Of a DNA stretch of 64,000 nucleotides, positions 51,663-60,306 are shown in pieces (the first letter of the stretch is position 1; each line of letters starts with the position of its first letter). The stretch spans positions 2,739,001-2,803,000 of the forward strand of contig NZ_CP102280.1 in the NCBI RefSeq assembly GCF_025150085.1, read 5' to 3'. The position numbers and the translations under genes were made by a program. This DNA is from Dorea longicatena (lineage in GTDB: Bacteria > Bacillota > Clostridia > Lachnospirales > Lachnospiraceae). Below the pieces are notes generated by a model. That model was not told the DNA's origin. It saw nothing but the letters and a program-made list of their open reading frames with translations, and ran no database searches.

Positions 51663-52236
51663 CTCGTATTACCTCTACTATCTCTTCTTTGCATCGTACT
51701 TTATCATCATTCTGATATCTTCTTGTAATTCCTGCTTTCTTCAGATTATCCTCCGAAAAATCTTTCTGATCAGCCAGAAATCTTCTGCAGACTTCTTCAT
51801 AGCCCGGATGATTCTGCTGCTGTTCTCGCACGATCGCGCGCATCAGGCGTTCTTTATCCTCCACTTCGATATAAAGCGGGATCAGGTTCTCATTTCCATA
51901 GTACTCTTTTGTCTTTATATAAGACTCCAGTGTACCGATCATGAGATAATCATTTTCATCCAGATTAATCTGTCCATCATCTATTGTAGCATATTTCCAG
52001 TCCCCATACACGGTTTGATAGGTGCGAAGTTCAATTATTTTACCCTCTTCACGGTATTTTTCAAGTATTTCATCCGTTACGAAGTAATATTCCACTCCAT
52101 CTTTCTCGCCTTCACGCATCGGTCTGGTCGTATATAAAGTTAAAGTCTTAAGCTCCGGAAGATCCTTTCTGATATCTTTGTAAATCGTATCCTTTCCCGA
52201 AGAGCTTTTACCCATCATGTAGTATATCTTACCCAT
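51649..52236 (-). CDS. Guanylate kinase-like protein
   Basis: Nucleotide kinase of 195 residues. The P-loop is MMGKSSSGKDTIYKDI, with Asp after Lys instead of the usual Ser/Thr of guanylate kinase (GKGT/GKST), and TLYTTRPMREGEKDGVEYYF is the GMP-binding region. In Bacillus the same position between the decarboxylase and holB is held by tmk (thymidylate kinase). Whether this is the cell's main Gmk or a second one cannot be told here. It overlaps both neighbours (8 and 14 nt). Confidence 0.85.
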   Translation of the reverse strand: MGKIYYMMGKSSSGKDTIYKDIRKDLPELKTLTLYTTRPMREGEKDGVEYYFVTDEILEKYREEGKIIELRTYQTVYGDWKYATIDDGQINLDENDYLMIGTLESYIKTKEYYGNENLIPLYIEVEDKERLMRAIVREQQQNHPGYEEVCRRFLADQKDFSEDNLKKAGITRRYQNDDKVRCKEEIVEVIRDGKL

Positions 52237-53695
52237 CTATCCACACCTCTATGCCATCTTCCGATTGAAGTCCCTCAATCGAAAAATCATGTTCCTGATA
52301 CCAGTGAAGTATCTCTACCGCTTCTTTTGTAATACGCTCACCCGGTACAATCAGCGGGCTTCCCGGCGGATAGAGGTATGCGTATTCCACAGAAATGCAT
52401 CCGATACTGTCTTCAAAGCTTCGTTTTTGTATCTTATCCGTGCGGTTCACTGCCTCTGCGATCGTCCACACTTTTTCAAGTGCCGGCTGTCTGCCGGAAA
52501 GTGGGAGGTCGGTTTCAATAGCAGCCGGCCGGCCTTGCTTGGTATCTATCTCTTTATCAATCTCTAGCAGCGCATCTCTCAACCGGTCCAGACCTTCCTG
52601 CGTATCTCCCACAGTTGTCATAGCCAGAACATAGGTCCCTGCCAGCATTTCCATCTGCAAATGATATCTATGAAGTAATATCTCATACAGCTCGTGACTG
52701 GACATCGGTGCGTGTTTTACGGAGATCACGAATTTGGATCTGTCATAGCGGTCTGTATTATCAGTCTGGATAATTTTCAGATACTTAAGCCGTTTCAGAT
52801 CTTTGCGAAGTGCTTCAATGCGATTGGCATACTCAGAAAAAATATTTTTATATTTATAATCTGGTCTTGCATCCGAATGCGTTTCAAGTGTCTCTTCCAG
52901 CATTCCGATACACGCATCGATACTCGCCATCAATATGTACGACGGACTGCTCGTCTGCAACATATCCAGATACTGTTTCACTTTTCTTCGCTTCACCATG
53001 TCCCCGTTCACATGCAGAAGCGCCGTCTGTGTCAGCGCCGGAAGCGTCTTATGAAGACTGTTGATCACCAGATCCGCACCATATATATTCGCACTCTTTG
53101 GGAAATACGGATCAAATCCGAAATGCGCACCGTGTGCTTCATCCACGATCAGCGGACACCCTTTTGCATGCACAATCTCTGCAATCTTTTCGATGTCCGA
53201 CACCACACCATCATATGTCGGTGACACGATCATCACCGCGCGGATCTTCGGATGTTCTTCCAGTGCTTTCTGTACATCCGCAACATCAATCTCTGTGCTC
53301 AGTCCCTGTTCCGTATCGAATTTCGGATAGAGGTAGACCGGATCCAGTTCATTCAGATATATCGCATGATACACAGACTTGTGGCAATTTCTTGCCACAA
53401 GTATGGAATCTCCTTTTTCAGTTGTTCCTAATATTGCACTTAAGATTCCAACCGTACTTCCATTCACCAGAAAATGTGTCTCGTCCGCATGGTAAACTCT
53501 TGCTGCTCTTTCCTGCGCATCTCTTAGAATTCCCTCTGCATGATGCAGATCATCAAAGCCATCAATCTCTGTAATATCGATCCGGTACGGAGATGTCCCG
53601 TCCATCAGATCCAGATTTCTCTTGTGCCCCGGCATATGGAATGCATAGTAGTCAGAATCGCTGTAAGCCTTTAATTTATCAAATATATTATTCAT
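52229..53695 (-). CDS. Orn/Lys/Arg decarboxylase family PLP enzyme (YaaO-like)
   Basis: Fold-type I PLP enzyme of 488 residues. The cofactor Lys is in INSLHKTLPALTQTALLH, and IVDEAHGAHFGFDPYFPKSA and AFHMPGHKRNLDLMDGTSPY are family marks. The amino acid substrate is unclear; arginine or lysine decarboxylation feeding polyamines is the usual guess. There is no ribosome site before ATG 53695. A promoter-like pair TTGATA (53725-53730), 17 nt, TAAAAT (53702-53707) ends 6 nt before the ATG, raising the possibility of a leaderless transcript. First gene of the six-gene block. Confidence 0.9.
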   Translation of the reverse strand: MNNIFDKLKAYSDSDYYAFHMPGHKRNLDLMDGTSPYRIDITEIDGFDDLHHAEGILRDAQERAARVYHADETHFLVNGSTVGILSAILGTTEKGDSILVARNCHKSVYHAIYLNELDPVYLYPKFDTEQGLSTEIDVADVQKALEEHPKIRAVMIVSPTYDGVVSDIEKIAEIVHAKGCPLIVDEAHGAHFGFDPYFPKSANIYGADLVINSLHKTLPALTQTALLHVNGDMVKRRKVKQYLDMLQTSSPSYILMASIDACIGMLEETLETHSDARPDYKYKNIFSEYANRIEALRKDLKRLKYLKIIQTDNTDRYDRSKFVISVKHAPMSSHELYEILLHRYHLQMEMLAGTYVLAMTTVGDTQEGLDRLRDALLEIDKEIDTKQGRPAAIETDLPLSGRQPALEKVWTIAEAVNRTDKIQKRSFEDSIGCISVEYAYLYPPGSPLIVPGERITKEAVEILHWYQEHDFSIEGLQSEDGIEVWIDG

Positions 53696-53726
53696 GCGTA
53701 TATTTTAGCAAAATAACATTATATTA

Positions 53727-54692
53727 TCAAGCCATAAACTCCCGCAGGATCTGGCGGATCATCTCATCCTTTGGAAGCTCACGTATGGTGTCTTCTTTCG
53801 GTATTTCTTCCTGTACATCTTCCTGTGCAGACTCCTTATCGGCATTTCCTTTAATCTCCATTGCCTGCGCATTACCGGCCAGAGTCCCGGTACTTTGTAC
53901 CTCTTCTTGCAATATATCTTCTGTCCTTTTACTCCCGTCTGTACCGGCAAGCCGCGCCGATGCTTTTGCCAGGTTCCTGGCGTTCTCCTTTACTCTTTCT
54001 TTTCTGCGGCTCTCACGCTGCATCTGCACAACACCGGAGCCGGATACCGGAACAGATTCTTCTTTTTCTTCTTGCTCCGTTTTGTCCTCTTTTTCTGCCT
54101 TTTCTTCTTTTGTATCATTTGTCTCGTCTTTTTTGATCACACTGTCTCTTCGTCCGGTGCGTTCTTTCTGATTTGCCTTTTCATACTTGTGGAGACATAC
54201 ATTTTCCAGATAATCTACCATATAGTTCTTTGCCATCTGCATGCAATAATTCTCATCCGTTGTCAGATGGAACAGCCATACCAGGATTCCAAGTCCTGCG
54301 CCACATGCACCCATCCGCAGGACAGCATCTCCCATGCCATATACCTGATAACTCAGTCCCGCACCGACAAGTCCGGTTACGATAAGCAGTCCCGCACATA
54401 TCTTCTCCAGTCTGCGCAGCGTGTGAAGTCGTAATCCACAGACTTTATACTCATACAGATACTTATCCACAAATACCCCTACGTTTTCCACCGTATCGCT
54501 GATCATACATGCGTGTTCGAATTTCGCACGGACCAGGCGCATCAGCGGGTGGTTACTCTTACTCATACTTCCCGCCGCCTCCACCATACGTTTCATCGTC
54601 ATACTCACGATACACTTGTCCACCACACCAAGTCCGGTCAGGATCCCCATGAGTACGAACAGTAACTTCTTGTCCAATAACATTTCCAGCAT
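53727..54692 (-). CDS. Membrane protein with long charged tail, unknown function
   Basis: Product of 321 residues. An N-terminal helix (LLFVLMGILTGLGVVDKCIV) and a central pair (GLLIVTGLVGAGLSYQVYGM, MGACGAGLGILVWLFHL) put it in the membrane. The C-terminal 150 residues are highly charged, Lys/Glu-rich and probably disordered (KKDETNDTKEEKAEKEDKTE), ending in a short conserved-looking helix DEMIRQILREFMA. ATG 54692 follows AAGGAGGG. I do not recognise a family. It precedes the decarboxylase block by 31 nt and could be co-transcribed. Confidence 0.75.
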   Translation of the reverse strand: MLEMLLDKKLLFVLMGILTGLGVVDKCIVSMTMKRMVEAAGSMSKSNHPLMRLVRAKFEHACMISDTVENVGVFVDKYLYEYKVCGLRLHTLRRLEKICAGLLIVTGLVGAGLSYQVYGMGDAVLRMGACGAGLGILVWLFHLTTDENYCMQMAKNYMVDYLENVCLHKYEKANQKERTGRRDSVIKKDETNDTKEEKAEKEDKTEQEEKEESVPVSGSGVVQMQRESRRKERVKENARNLAKASARLAGTDGSKRTEDILQEEVQSTGTLAGNAQAMEIKGNADKESAQEDVQEEIPKEDTIRELPKDEMIRQILREFMA

Positions 54693-54844
54693 AATAAAAG
54701 CCCTCCTTTTGATTTGCATTATACTGTAAATCAAACAGAAGGGCGCTTAATTTCGTTCCTTATATTTCGCACGGAAAACCACATATCATGTCAGTTCCGG
54801 GCACATTCTGTGATATTTTAAATTGTATGCCTTTTCACTTATAC

Positions 54845-55537
54845 CTAGATCATCGGCAGTAATTCCTTCATAAGTCTTACACTGTGGGCAATTGCCTTCT
54901 TTTCAAACGTTGGATAATCCATAGTCGCGCTGTTGTCAGCTTTATCCGAAATTGCACGAATGATGACATACGAAACTTTGTTCAGGTAAGCTGCCTGGGC
55001 AATTCCCGCACCTTCCATCTCTACACACATCGGATGGAATAATGATGAGATTCTTTCCTTCACATCTTTATCCGAAATAAACTGATCGCCGCTTACCACT
55101 CTTCCGGTAAATGTGTGAATATCCGGATTGGCTTTCTCATTTGCTGCTACTGCCTTCTTGACCAGTTTTTCATCTGCCGGGAATGACAGTGTGTCCATTC
55201 TTGGGATCTGTCCTGCCGGATCTCCGAATATCGTCGCATCCATATCGTGATGCAGTGCATCTGTCGAGATCACCATATCTCCGATATCAATCTGTGCATC
55301 CAGTGAACCCGCAATACCGGTATTAATCAATGTATCCACACCAAATCTGTCCACCAGGATCTGTGCACAGATTCCTGCATTCACCTTACCGATACCACTT
55401 CTTACAATAACAACATCTTTGCCGCCCAATGAACCTTTGCAGAATACCATCCCTGCCTGTTCTATAGTCTCATCGATCTGCATATCTTTTTTAAGTTCTG
55501 CCACTTCTTCTTCCATTGCTCCGATAATACCTATCAT
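54845..55537 (-). CDS. mtnN: 5'-methylthioadenosine/S-adenosylhomocysteine nucleosidase
   Basis: Enzyme of 230 residues that removes adenine from MTA and SAH, recycling products of SAM-dependent methylation and polyamine synthesis. GIIGAMEEEVAELKKDM opens the family, TGIAGSLDAQIDIGDMVIST and CVEMEGAGIAQAAYLNKVSY carry the substrate-binding residues, and the catalytic Asp is in AISDKADNSA. AGGAGG precedes ATG 55537. Confidence 0.95.
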   Translation of the reverse strand: MIGIIGAMEEEVAELKKDMQIDETIEQAGMVFCKGSLGGKDVVIVRSGIGKVNAGICAQILVDRFGVDTLINTGIAGSLDAQIDIGDMVISTDALHHDMDATIFGDPAGQIPRMDTLSFPADEKLVKKAVAANEKANPDIHTFTGRVVSGDQFISDKDVKERISSLFHPMCVEMEGAGIAQAAYLNKVSYVIIRAISDKADNSATMDYPTFEKKAIAHSVRLMKELLPMI

Positions 55538-55718
55538 AGCTCTATATCCTCCTGTTATTACGATATTTTCTATATTAATTCGTCTATGCCCTATTATATC
55601 TTATAGAAAATTCGATTTCAACCGGCGAAATAAGTAGCAAACAGACAGAATCTCTGTTATAATCTGAGACGTATGACAATAAAACAATTATTTACAAAAG
55701 CAACAGGAGGTAATAGAT

Positions 55719-55961
55719 ATGGATTACAAACCATCAGGAGTCTGTTCTCGACTGATCCATGTAGAACTTGACGGAGATAAAATCGCAAATGTAGAATTCG
55801 TAGGCGGATGTGCCGGAAATACAGCCGGAATCAGCAGCCTTGTAAAAGGAATGGACGCTCACGAAGTGATCAAACGTCTGGAAGGAACAAAATGTGGTGC
55901 AAGACCAACATCCTGCCCTGACCAGTTATCCAAAGCTTTAAAACAGGCTCTTGGAGAATAA
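55719..55961 (+). CDS. TSCPD domain protein (TIGR03905-like)
   Basis: Product of 80 residues related to the C-terminal TSCPD domain of vitamin-B12-dependent ribonucleotide reductase. The Cys pattern is VCSRLIHVELDGDK, VGGCAGNTAGISS, GTKCGARPTSCPDQL, where TSCPD gives the name. Free-standing copies are common in Clostridia and probably bind metal or assist redox; no function is proven. AGGAGG precedes ATG 55719. It is followed by a clear terminator. Confidence 0.88.
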   Translation: MDYKPSGVCSRLIHVELDGDKIANVEFVGGCAGNTAGISSLVKGMDAHEVIKRLEGTKCGARPTSCPDQLSKALKQALGE

Positions 55962-55990
55962 TTTTCTGCGAATTTCATAACTACAGAAAA

Positions 55991-56034
55991 AAAGGCTACT
56001 TGTCCTCCCCTTATCGGGGAAGACTTGTAGCCTT
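55991..56034 (+). terminator. Terminator of the TSCPD gene
   Basis: AAAGGCTAC (55991-55999) pairs with GTAGCCTTTT, with an inner GTC..TCCCC/GGGGA..GAC stem. Downstream is a T-poor tail, but the stem itself carries the T-run. 30 nt after the stop. Confidence 0.8.
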
Positions 56035-56449
56035 TTATGGGGATACCTTCTTTTTTATGTACTCATACTGCAAGATTTCGATCTTTATTCAGTGTTTCGT
56101 TTACTTGTTACAATTGTTACTTTTTTAATTGTTTTTCGTTCACTAGTATTGATGCATTACTTATCTTTTATTTGTTTTATGGATATTTGTCTTTATTAGT
56201 TTATGGTTTTTTTGTTATACATTATAATTACATATTTTTACGTCTTTGCCTTGTTATAAACTACCTTATTTTTCAATCCCTGCCAACTACATCTTTTACC
56301 ACTGCTTTATAATCTTCTGCTTGCATCGGACCTTCGGTCCTTTAATTACCTCGAGTTATTCCGTCCTATTGTTCTACTTTAAACATTCATCGTCGTTTTT
56401 TTGCTTCTTGTGTTGTGTTTTTTGCTTCTATGCTCTTTTAAGGATTGTG
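56035..56449. other. AT-rich intergenic stretch without recognised genes
   Basis: About 415 nt between the TSCPD terminator and a secreted-protein gene. Plus-strand frames are hydrophobic by composition only and lack ribosome sites. A small hairpin GGACC-TTC-GGTCC lies near 56328-56340. On the minus strand an 18-codon frame starting at that hairpin is too short to support. Nothing else seen. Confidence 0.5.
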
Positions 56450-56923
56450 CTATTCAACATAAACGCCATTTGTAAAAGAACTGCTCACGTCGCTGTTAGC
56501 TGCATGTGTGCAACGTACACGGTAATAATAATCACCTTCAACGTATAACGTCCTGTTAGAAGTTACACGATTCATATTCAGGTTTTCTTTCTGCCATCCG
56601 TCGTAGTAAGACCATTCTGTATCTTCTTCTTTGGCGCGTTCTACAAGTACACCTATTTGTACGCTGTCAACTACATGTGCTGCGATTGTCGTTCCACCAG
56701 CATAAATTTTTCCTTCTCCAAGTTTTGTACACTTAGAGTATCCGGCCATTAAGTCAACACCTCTGGTAATCTTGGTATCATAACCAATTGATTCATTTTC
56801 GTGCGTTAATTCCGAACCATCTATTACTTTATTTTCCGCAGCCTTCACTTCCAGCATCGATGTAAGCGATAATCCTCCGACCAGCATTACTGCCAGACAC
56901 ATAGACACTAATCTCCTCTTCAT
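56450..56923 (-). CDS. Small secreted protein (DUF6147-like)
   Basis: Exported protein of 157 residues. The signal peptide is MCLAVMLVGGLSLTSMLEVK, cleaved after KAA. The mature part begins with an acidic stretch followed by RGVDLMAGYSKCTKLGEGKI and YAGGTTIAAHVVDSVQIGVL, then TLYVEGDYYYRVRCTHAANS. I believe this is the DUF6147 type, common in Lachnospiraceae, but the number is from memory. Two Cys may form one disulfide. It likely folds as a small beta-sandwich on the outside; function unknown. GGAGG precedes ATG 56923. Confidence 0.75.
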   Translation of the reverse strand: MKRRLVSMCLAVMLVGGLSLTSMLEVKAAENKVIDGSELTHENESIGYDTKITRGVDLMAGYSKCTKLGEGKIYAGGTTIAAHVVDSVQIGVLVERAKEEDTEWSYYDGWQKENLNMNRVTSNRTLYVEGDYYYRVRCTHAANSDVSSSFTNGVYVE

Positions 56924-56996
56924 ATTTCACCTCCATTCGTACTTATTTTTTCGCCCTCATATATTAATACACATAACTTTCAAAAAACTGTCGCAT

Positions 56997-57902
56997 TTAT
57001 TTTGGAAAAAATAAATTTTTTAATATTTTTTCAAAATTTTGTTCACTCATTGTTCCCATCAGTATATATTCTATATTCCCATATTTAAATTTAGCAACGC
57101 ATTTAGGGACATTGCTATCTTCTATTTCATATAGTGTTATGTTTATCTTACATTTATGAATTTCTTTTGAATATTTCTTTTCTACCGAATCTTCAAAATC
57201 CACTCCCCATGAGCTATCTCTATATGGCATATTAATTATATATCCTATTGTTTCTCCATCATAACTATAATACATCTCCGCAACTTGCTTACTCTCATCC
57301 AGATTCATTGTATCGAACTTCATATCCGGTAAACAAACAAATACCTTAACTACATCTGTGTCAAATGTATCACGTATTTTCTGATATGCCTCTTCTTCTG
57401 CTTCACCCTCAATTATCTTATTTTGCTTATCTGTCTTATTCGAATCTACCTGTTCTACATCTCTATCTCCAACAGCCTGTCTCACCATCCGTACAACTCT
57501 TTCCGGTCCTCCCATGCTGGTGATTCCCATTGCCAGTACGCATACGATAACAGCGGCCAGTGCCAGATATATCTTCAGAGGTTTTCTGCGATAATGAACT
57601 TTCTTTTCTGATGTATCTGCCGTTCCAACTTCGGCCTTCAGCATCTTTCTTCCGAGTTCCAGTGCTCTGCGGTCTTCTTCAGACAGGTTATTGATGGCTT
57701 CTTCTCTTTCTCTGGCTTCATTTTCCGCCTGTTCGCGCTGATATTCTCTCATCTGTTCTTTTAATCTTGCAAGGACAGCCTCCTTCGTTCCCTCAGGCAC
57801 AACAAGACTTGTATCTTTTTCAAGGGACTCTTCTTCCTCTTTTGCAATCTCCTCAAATTCTCTGGCAATGCATTCTTTCAATTCATCTTTCTCATTATTC
57901 AT
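56997..57902 (-). CDS. Single-pass membrane protein, unknown function
   Basis: Product of 301 residues. Residues 1-110 are a cytosolic, Glu-rich coiled coil (IAREFEEIAKEEEESLEKDT, EAVLARLKEQMREYQREQAE); one membrane helix follows near residues 120-140 (IYLALAAVIVCVLAMGITSM); the outer domain (about 150 residues) has ADMYYSYDGETIGYI-type strands and ends LMGTMSEQNFEKILKNLFF. The layout resembles anti-sigma or DUF4367-type proteins, with an ECF sigma gene 1.3 kb away on the same strand, but murG lies between. ATG 57902 has GAGGG upstream; the frame further upstream has no site. Confidence 0.72.
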   Translation of the reverse strand: MNNEKDELKECIAREFEEIAKEEEESLEKDTSLVVPEGTKEAVLARLKEQMREYQREQAENEAREREEAINNLSEEDRRALELGRKMLKAEVGTADTSEKKVHYRRKPLKIYLALAAVIVCVLAMGITSMGGPERVVRMVRQAVGDRDVEQVDSNKTDKQNKIIEGEAEEEAYQKIRDTFDTDVVKVFVCLPDMKFDTMNLDESKQVAEMYYSYDGETIGYIINMPYRDSSWGVDFEDSVEKKYSKEIHKCKINITLYEIEDSNVPKCVAKFKYGNIEYILMGTMSEQNFEKILKNLFFPK

Positions 57903-57956
57903 TTTGCTACCCTCAAATTTTTGACTGGTCTTCAAATTTCTCCATAGTTTTGCCAC

Positions 57957-57984
57957 TTGACCTATTTCTTTCAGAAAGTATAAT
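57957..57984 (+). promoter_or_regulatory. murG promoter
   Basis: TTGACC (57957-57962), 16 nt, TATAAT (57979-57984), about 58 nt before the gene start. Confidence 0.7.
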
Positions 57985-58048
57985 ATAGGTATAATCTTTA
58001 TTATATTATTGATTCGAAAATAATACATATTCAAGTCTGGAGGTAATT

Positions 58049-59116
58049 ATGAAACGTATTATCTTAACCGGTGGCGGCACTGCCGGGCATGTTACACCTA
58101 ACATCGCTCTTCTGCCACGCCTGAAAGAATTAAACTATGATATTCACTATATAGGTTCTTACAACGGAATTGAAAAAGAACTGATTGAACAGTTCGGTAT
58201 CCCGTATCATGGAATCTCAACCGGTAAACTTCGTCGCTACTTCAGCGTTCAGAACTTTACAGATCCATTCCGTGTAATCAAAGGACTCGGCGAAGCGAAA
58301 AAACTTGTAAAGATTCTTCATCCTGATGTAATCTTTTCCAAAGGTGGCTTCGTATCCGTTCCTGTTGTTCTTGCCGGTAAAAGCCGTCATGTTCCGACCA
58401 TTATCCATGAGTCAGACATGACACCGGGACTTGCTAATAAGATTTCTATGCCATCGGCATCAAAAATCTGCTGTAATTTCCCGGAAACCATCGAGCATCT
58501 TCCTGCTGGAAAGGCTGTTCTGACAGGCTCTCCTATTCGTCAGGAACTGTTATCCGGTGATAAATATAAAGCTTTAGAATTCTTGCACTTCACACAGGAC
58601 AAACCGGTAATCATGGTAGTCGGTGGAAGTCTTGGTTCAGTTGCCGTCAACGATGCTGTCCGCAGTGTCCTTCCTGAACTGCTTCAGTCCTTCCAGGTTG
58701 TTCATCTCTGTGGTAAGGGCAAAGTTGATGAATCTCTGAAAGGCCTTCAGGGTTATGCACAGTTCGAATATATCAAAGACGAATTAAAAGACCTCTTTGC
58801 TCTGACAGATCTCGTTATCTCCAGAGCCGGAGCCAATGCAATCTGCGAACTTCTTGCACTGCACAAACCGAATCTTCTGATTCCACTATCTGCAAATGCA
58901 AGCCGCGGAGACCAGATCTTAAATGCCCGTTCTTTTGAGCGCCAGGGCTACAGTGTCGTTCTTGAAGAGGAAGAACTTAATCATGATGTTCTTCTTGATG
59001 CGATCATGAACCTGTATCAGAATCGTGAAACATATATTCAGGCCATGAAGAATTCTCCTCAGCAGAATTCTATCGACACCATCATTGATCTGATCGAGGC
59101 TGCTGCCAGACACTAA
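58049..59116 (+). CDS. murG: MurG: UDP-GlcNAc:lipid I N-acetylglucosaminyltransferase
   Basis: GT28 enzyme of 355 residues that turns lipid I to lipid II on the inner face of the membrane. GGGTAGHVTPNIALLPRLKE is the N-terminal glycine loop, SKGGFVSVPVVLAG the membrane-side motif, and MVVGGSLGSVAVND and VISRAGANAICELLALHKP the UDP-GlcNAc site. It stands alone, far from a division/cell-wall cluster, as is common in Lachnospiraceae. GGAGG lies 5 nt before ATG 58049. Followed by a palindromic repeat and a terminator. Confidence 0.93.
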   Translation: MKRIILTGGGTAGHVTPNIALLPRLKELNYDIHYIGSYNGIEKELIEQFGIPYHGISTGKLRRYFSVQNFTDPFRVIKGLGEAKKLVKILHPDVIFSKGGFVSVPVVLAGKSRHVPTIIHESDMTPGLANKISMPSASKICCNFPETIEHLPAGKAVLTGSPIRQELLSGDKYKALEFLHFTQDKPVIMVVGGSLGSVAVNDAVRSVLPELLQSFQVVHLCGKGKVDESLKGLQGYAQFEYIKDELKDLFALTDLVISRAGANAICELLALHKPNLLIPLSANASRGDQILNARSFERQGYSVVLEEEELNHDVLLDAIMNLYQNRETYIQAMKNSPQQNSIDTIIDLIEAAARH

Positions 59117-59145
59117 TCCAGAAGCATTCTCATTCATTGATCTTA

Positions 59146-59183
59146 TATGCAGAGAACCTGCCACTGGTAGTTTCTCTTGCATA
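59146..59183 (+). repeat. Palindromic repeat copy g (type B, long hairpin)
   Basis: TATGCAGAGAACCTGCCA (59146-59163), C, TGGTAGTTTCTCTTGCATA (59165-59183), then CTTTGGTATAAAA. Nearly the same as copy e. It lies between the murG stop and its terminator. Confidence 0.88.
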
Positions 59184-59197
59184 CTTTGGTATAAAAA

Positions 59198-59228
59198 ACA
59201 GGTGGCTGTACATCCCACCTGTTTTTTA
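59198..59228. terminator. Terminator between murG and the sigma-factor gene
   Basis: ACAGGTGG (59198-59205) pairs with CCACCTGT (59215-59222), with T-run on the right and A-run on the left. Its right side overlaps the last codon of the converging sigma gene. Confidence 0.88.
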
Positions 59229-59789
59229 TATATCGTGTAAGCGGTCATACTGATCTTTATACCTTTTTATCATCCATTTTCTTGCTCTCTTTAATATGCC
59301 TTCTAATGCATTTAATGTAATGCCCATTCTCTTTGCGACTTCTTTCTGTGGCATATCCGCATAATATACAAGAGTCACAGCTTTGTACCATCTCGCATTC
59401 TTCTGATACAGTTCCTGAAAAATATCAATTCCAAGTTCACGAAAGCATTTTTCTTTCAGCAGTGCAACCACCTGATCTTCCGAACTGTCATCGATCAATG
59501 AATTCGGATATCTTTCCTCTGACATCGTAATCTCTGCCAATGGAACTTCTCGCTTATGATCTCTTATATAATTCATCGCTCTGTATCTTGCGAACATAAG
59601 CATCCATGTTTTTATCTGCTGTTTTGATTCACTTCCACACTGTATATATGCGGTGAAAAAGGCATCCTGAGCAATCTCTTCTGCTATGTGATGGTTTCCA
59701 GAGTATTTTAATGCCTCTTTGTATACAACACCGAAGTATTCGCTGTATGCAGCCACAAAGGCATCTCCCTCTGTAAACTCTTTTTCCAC
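59226..59789 (-). CDS. ECF-type RNA polymerase sigma factor (second)
   Basis: Product of 187 residues with sigma regions 2 and 4. Region 2: NHHIAEEIAQDAFFTAYIQC and TWMLMFARYRAMNYIRDHK. Region 4: VTLVYYADMPQKEVAKRMGI then LNALEGILKRARKWMIK. The start is GTG 59789 with AGGAG 7 nt upstream. Follows the HIT gene by 23 nt and may be co-transcribed. A possible membrane partner is the protein at 56997-57902, but this is a guess. Confidence 0.88.
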   Translation of the reverse strand: MEKEFTEGDAFVAAYSEYFGVVYKEALKYSGNHHIAEEIAQDAFFTAYIQCGSESKQQIKTWMLMFARYRAMNYIRDHKREVPLAEITMSEERYPNSLIDDSSEDQVVALLKEKCFRELGIDIFQELYQKNARWYKAVTLVYYADMPQKEVAKRMGITLNALEGILKRARKWMIKRYKDQYDRLHDI

Positions 59790-59812
59790 TTTACGCTCCT
59801 ATCTTTTATCTG

Positions 59813-60217
59813 TTAAATTTTCGATAAAACATCTTCTTTTTCTTCTTCTGTAAGTTCATGCATTGTCCATCCAAGTCCCACTTTATCATCTTTGTGTCTT
59901 GGAATCATATGTACATGATAATGAAATACTGTCTGTCCGGCTGCTTCACCATTGTTTTGGACGATATTATAGCCATCACAGTCCAGTGCTTTTGTAAGCT
60001 TTGTAATCATCTTCTTTGCAAGAATCATCGATTTTCCCGCAAGCTCATCATCCAGCTCATAAAGATTGGCATAATGTTCTTTCGGAAGGATGAGTGCATG
60101 TCCCTTAGCTGCCGGATTTGCATCCAGAATCACACGAAAATCTTCATCTTCATAAATAGTAGCTGTAGGAATCTCTCCATTTGCAAGTTTACAAAAAATG
60201 CAGTTATTGTCTTTCAT
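59813..60217 (-). CDS. HIT family nucleotide-binding protein
   Basis: Histidine-triad protein of 134 residues; hydrolyses or binds purine nucleoside phosphoramidates or dinucleotides. The zinc-type start CIFCKLANGEIPTATIYED and the triad VFHYHVHMIPRHKDD are clear. AGAAGGA precedes ATG 60217. Divergent from the histidine kinase gene. Confidence 0.94.
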   Translation of the reverse strand: MKDNNCIFCKLANGEIPTATIYEDEDFRVILDANPAAKGHALILPKEHYANLYELDDELAGKSMILAKKMITKLTKALDCDGYNIVQNNGEAAGQTVFHYHVHMIPRHKDDKVGLGWTMHELTEEEKEDVLSKI

Positions 60218-60306
60218 AATATTATCCTTCTTTCTCTGAAAATAAATGATTGATTATTTAAACCACCAATGCTAAACTGATATCTCAGAAAGGGGCGGTA
60301 GTTATT

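Noticed and set aside
56037..56548. Hydrophobic plus-strand frames after the TSCPD terminator
   Set aside because: AT-rich composition alone gives Phe/Leu/Ile-rich frames; no ribosome site and they begin inside the terminator region.
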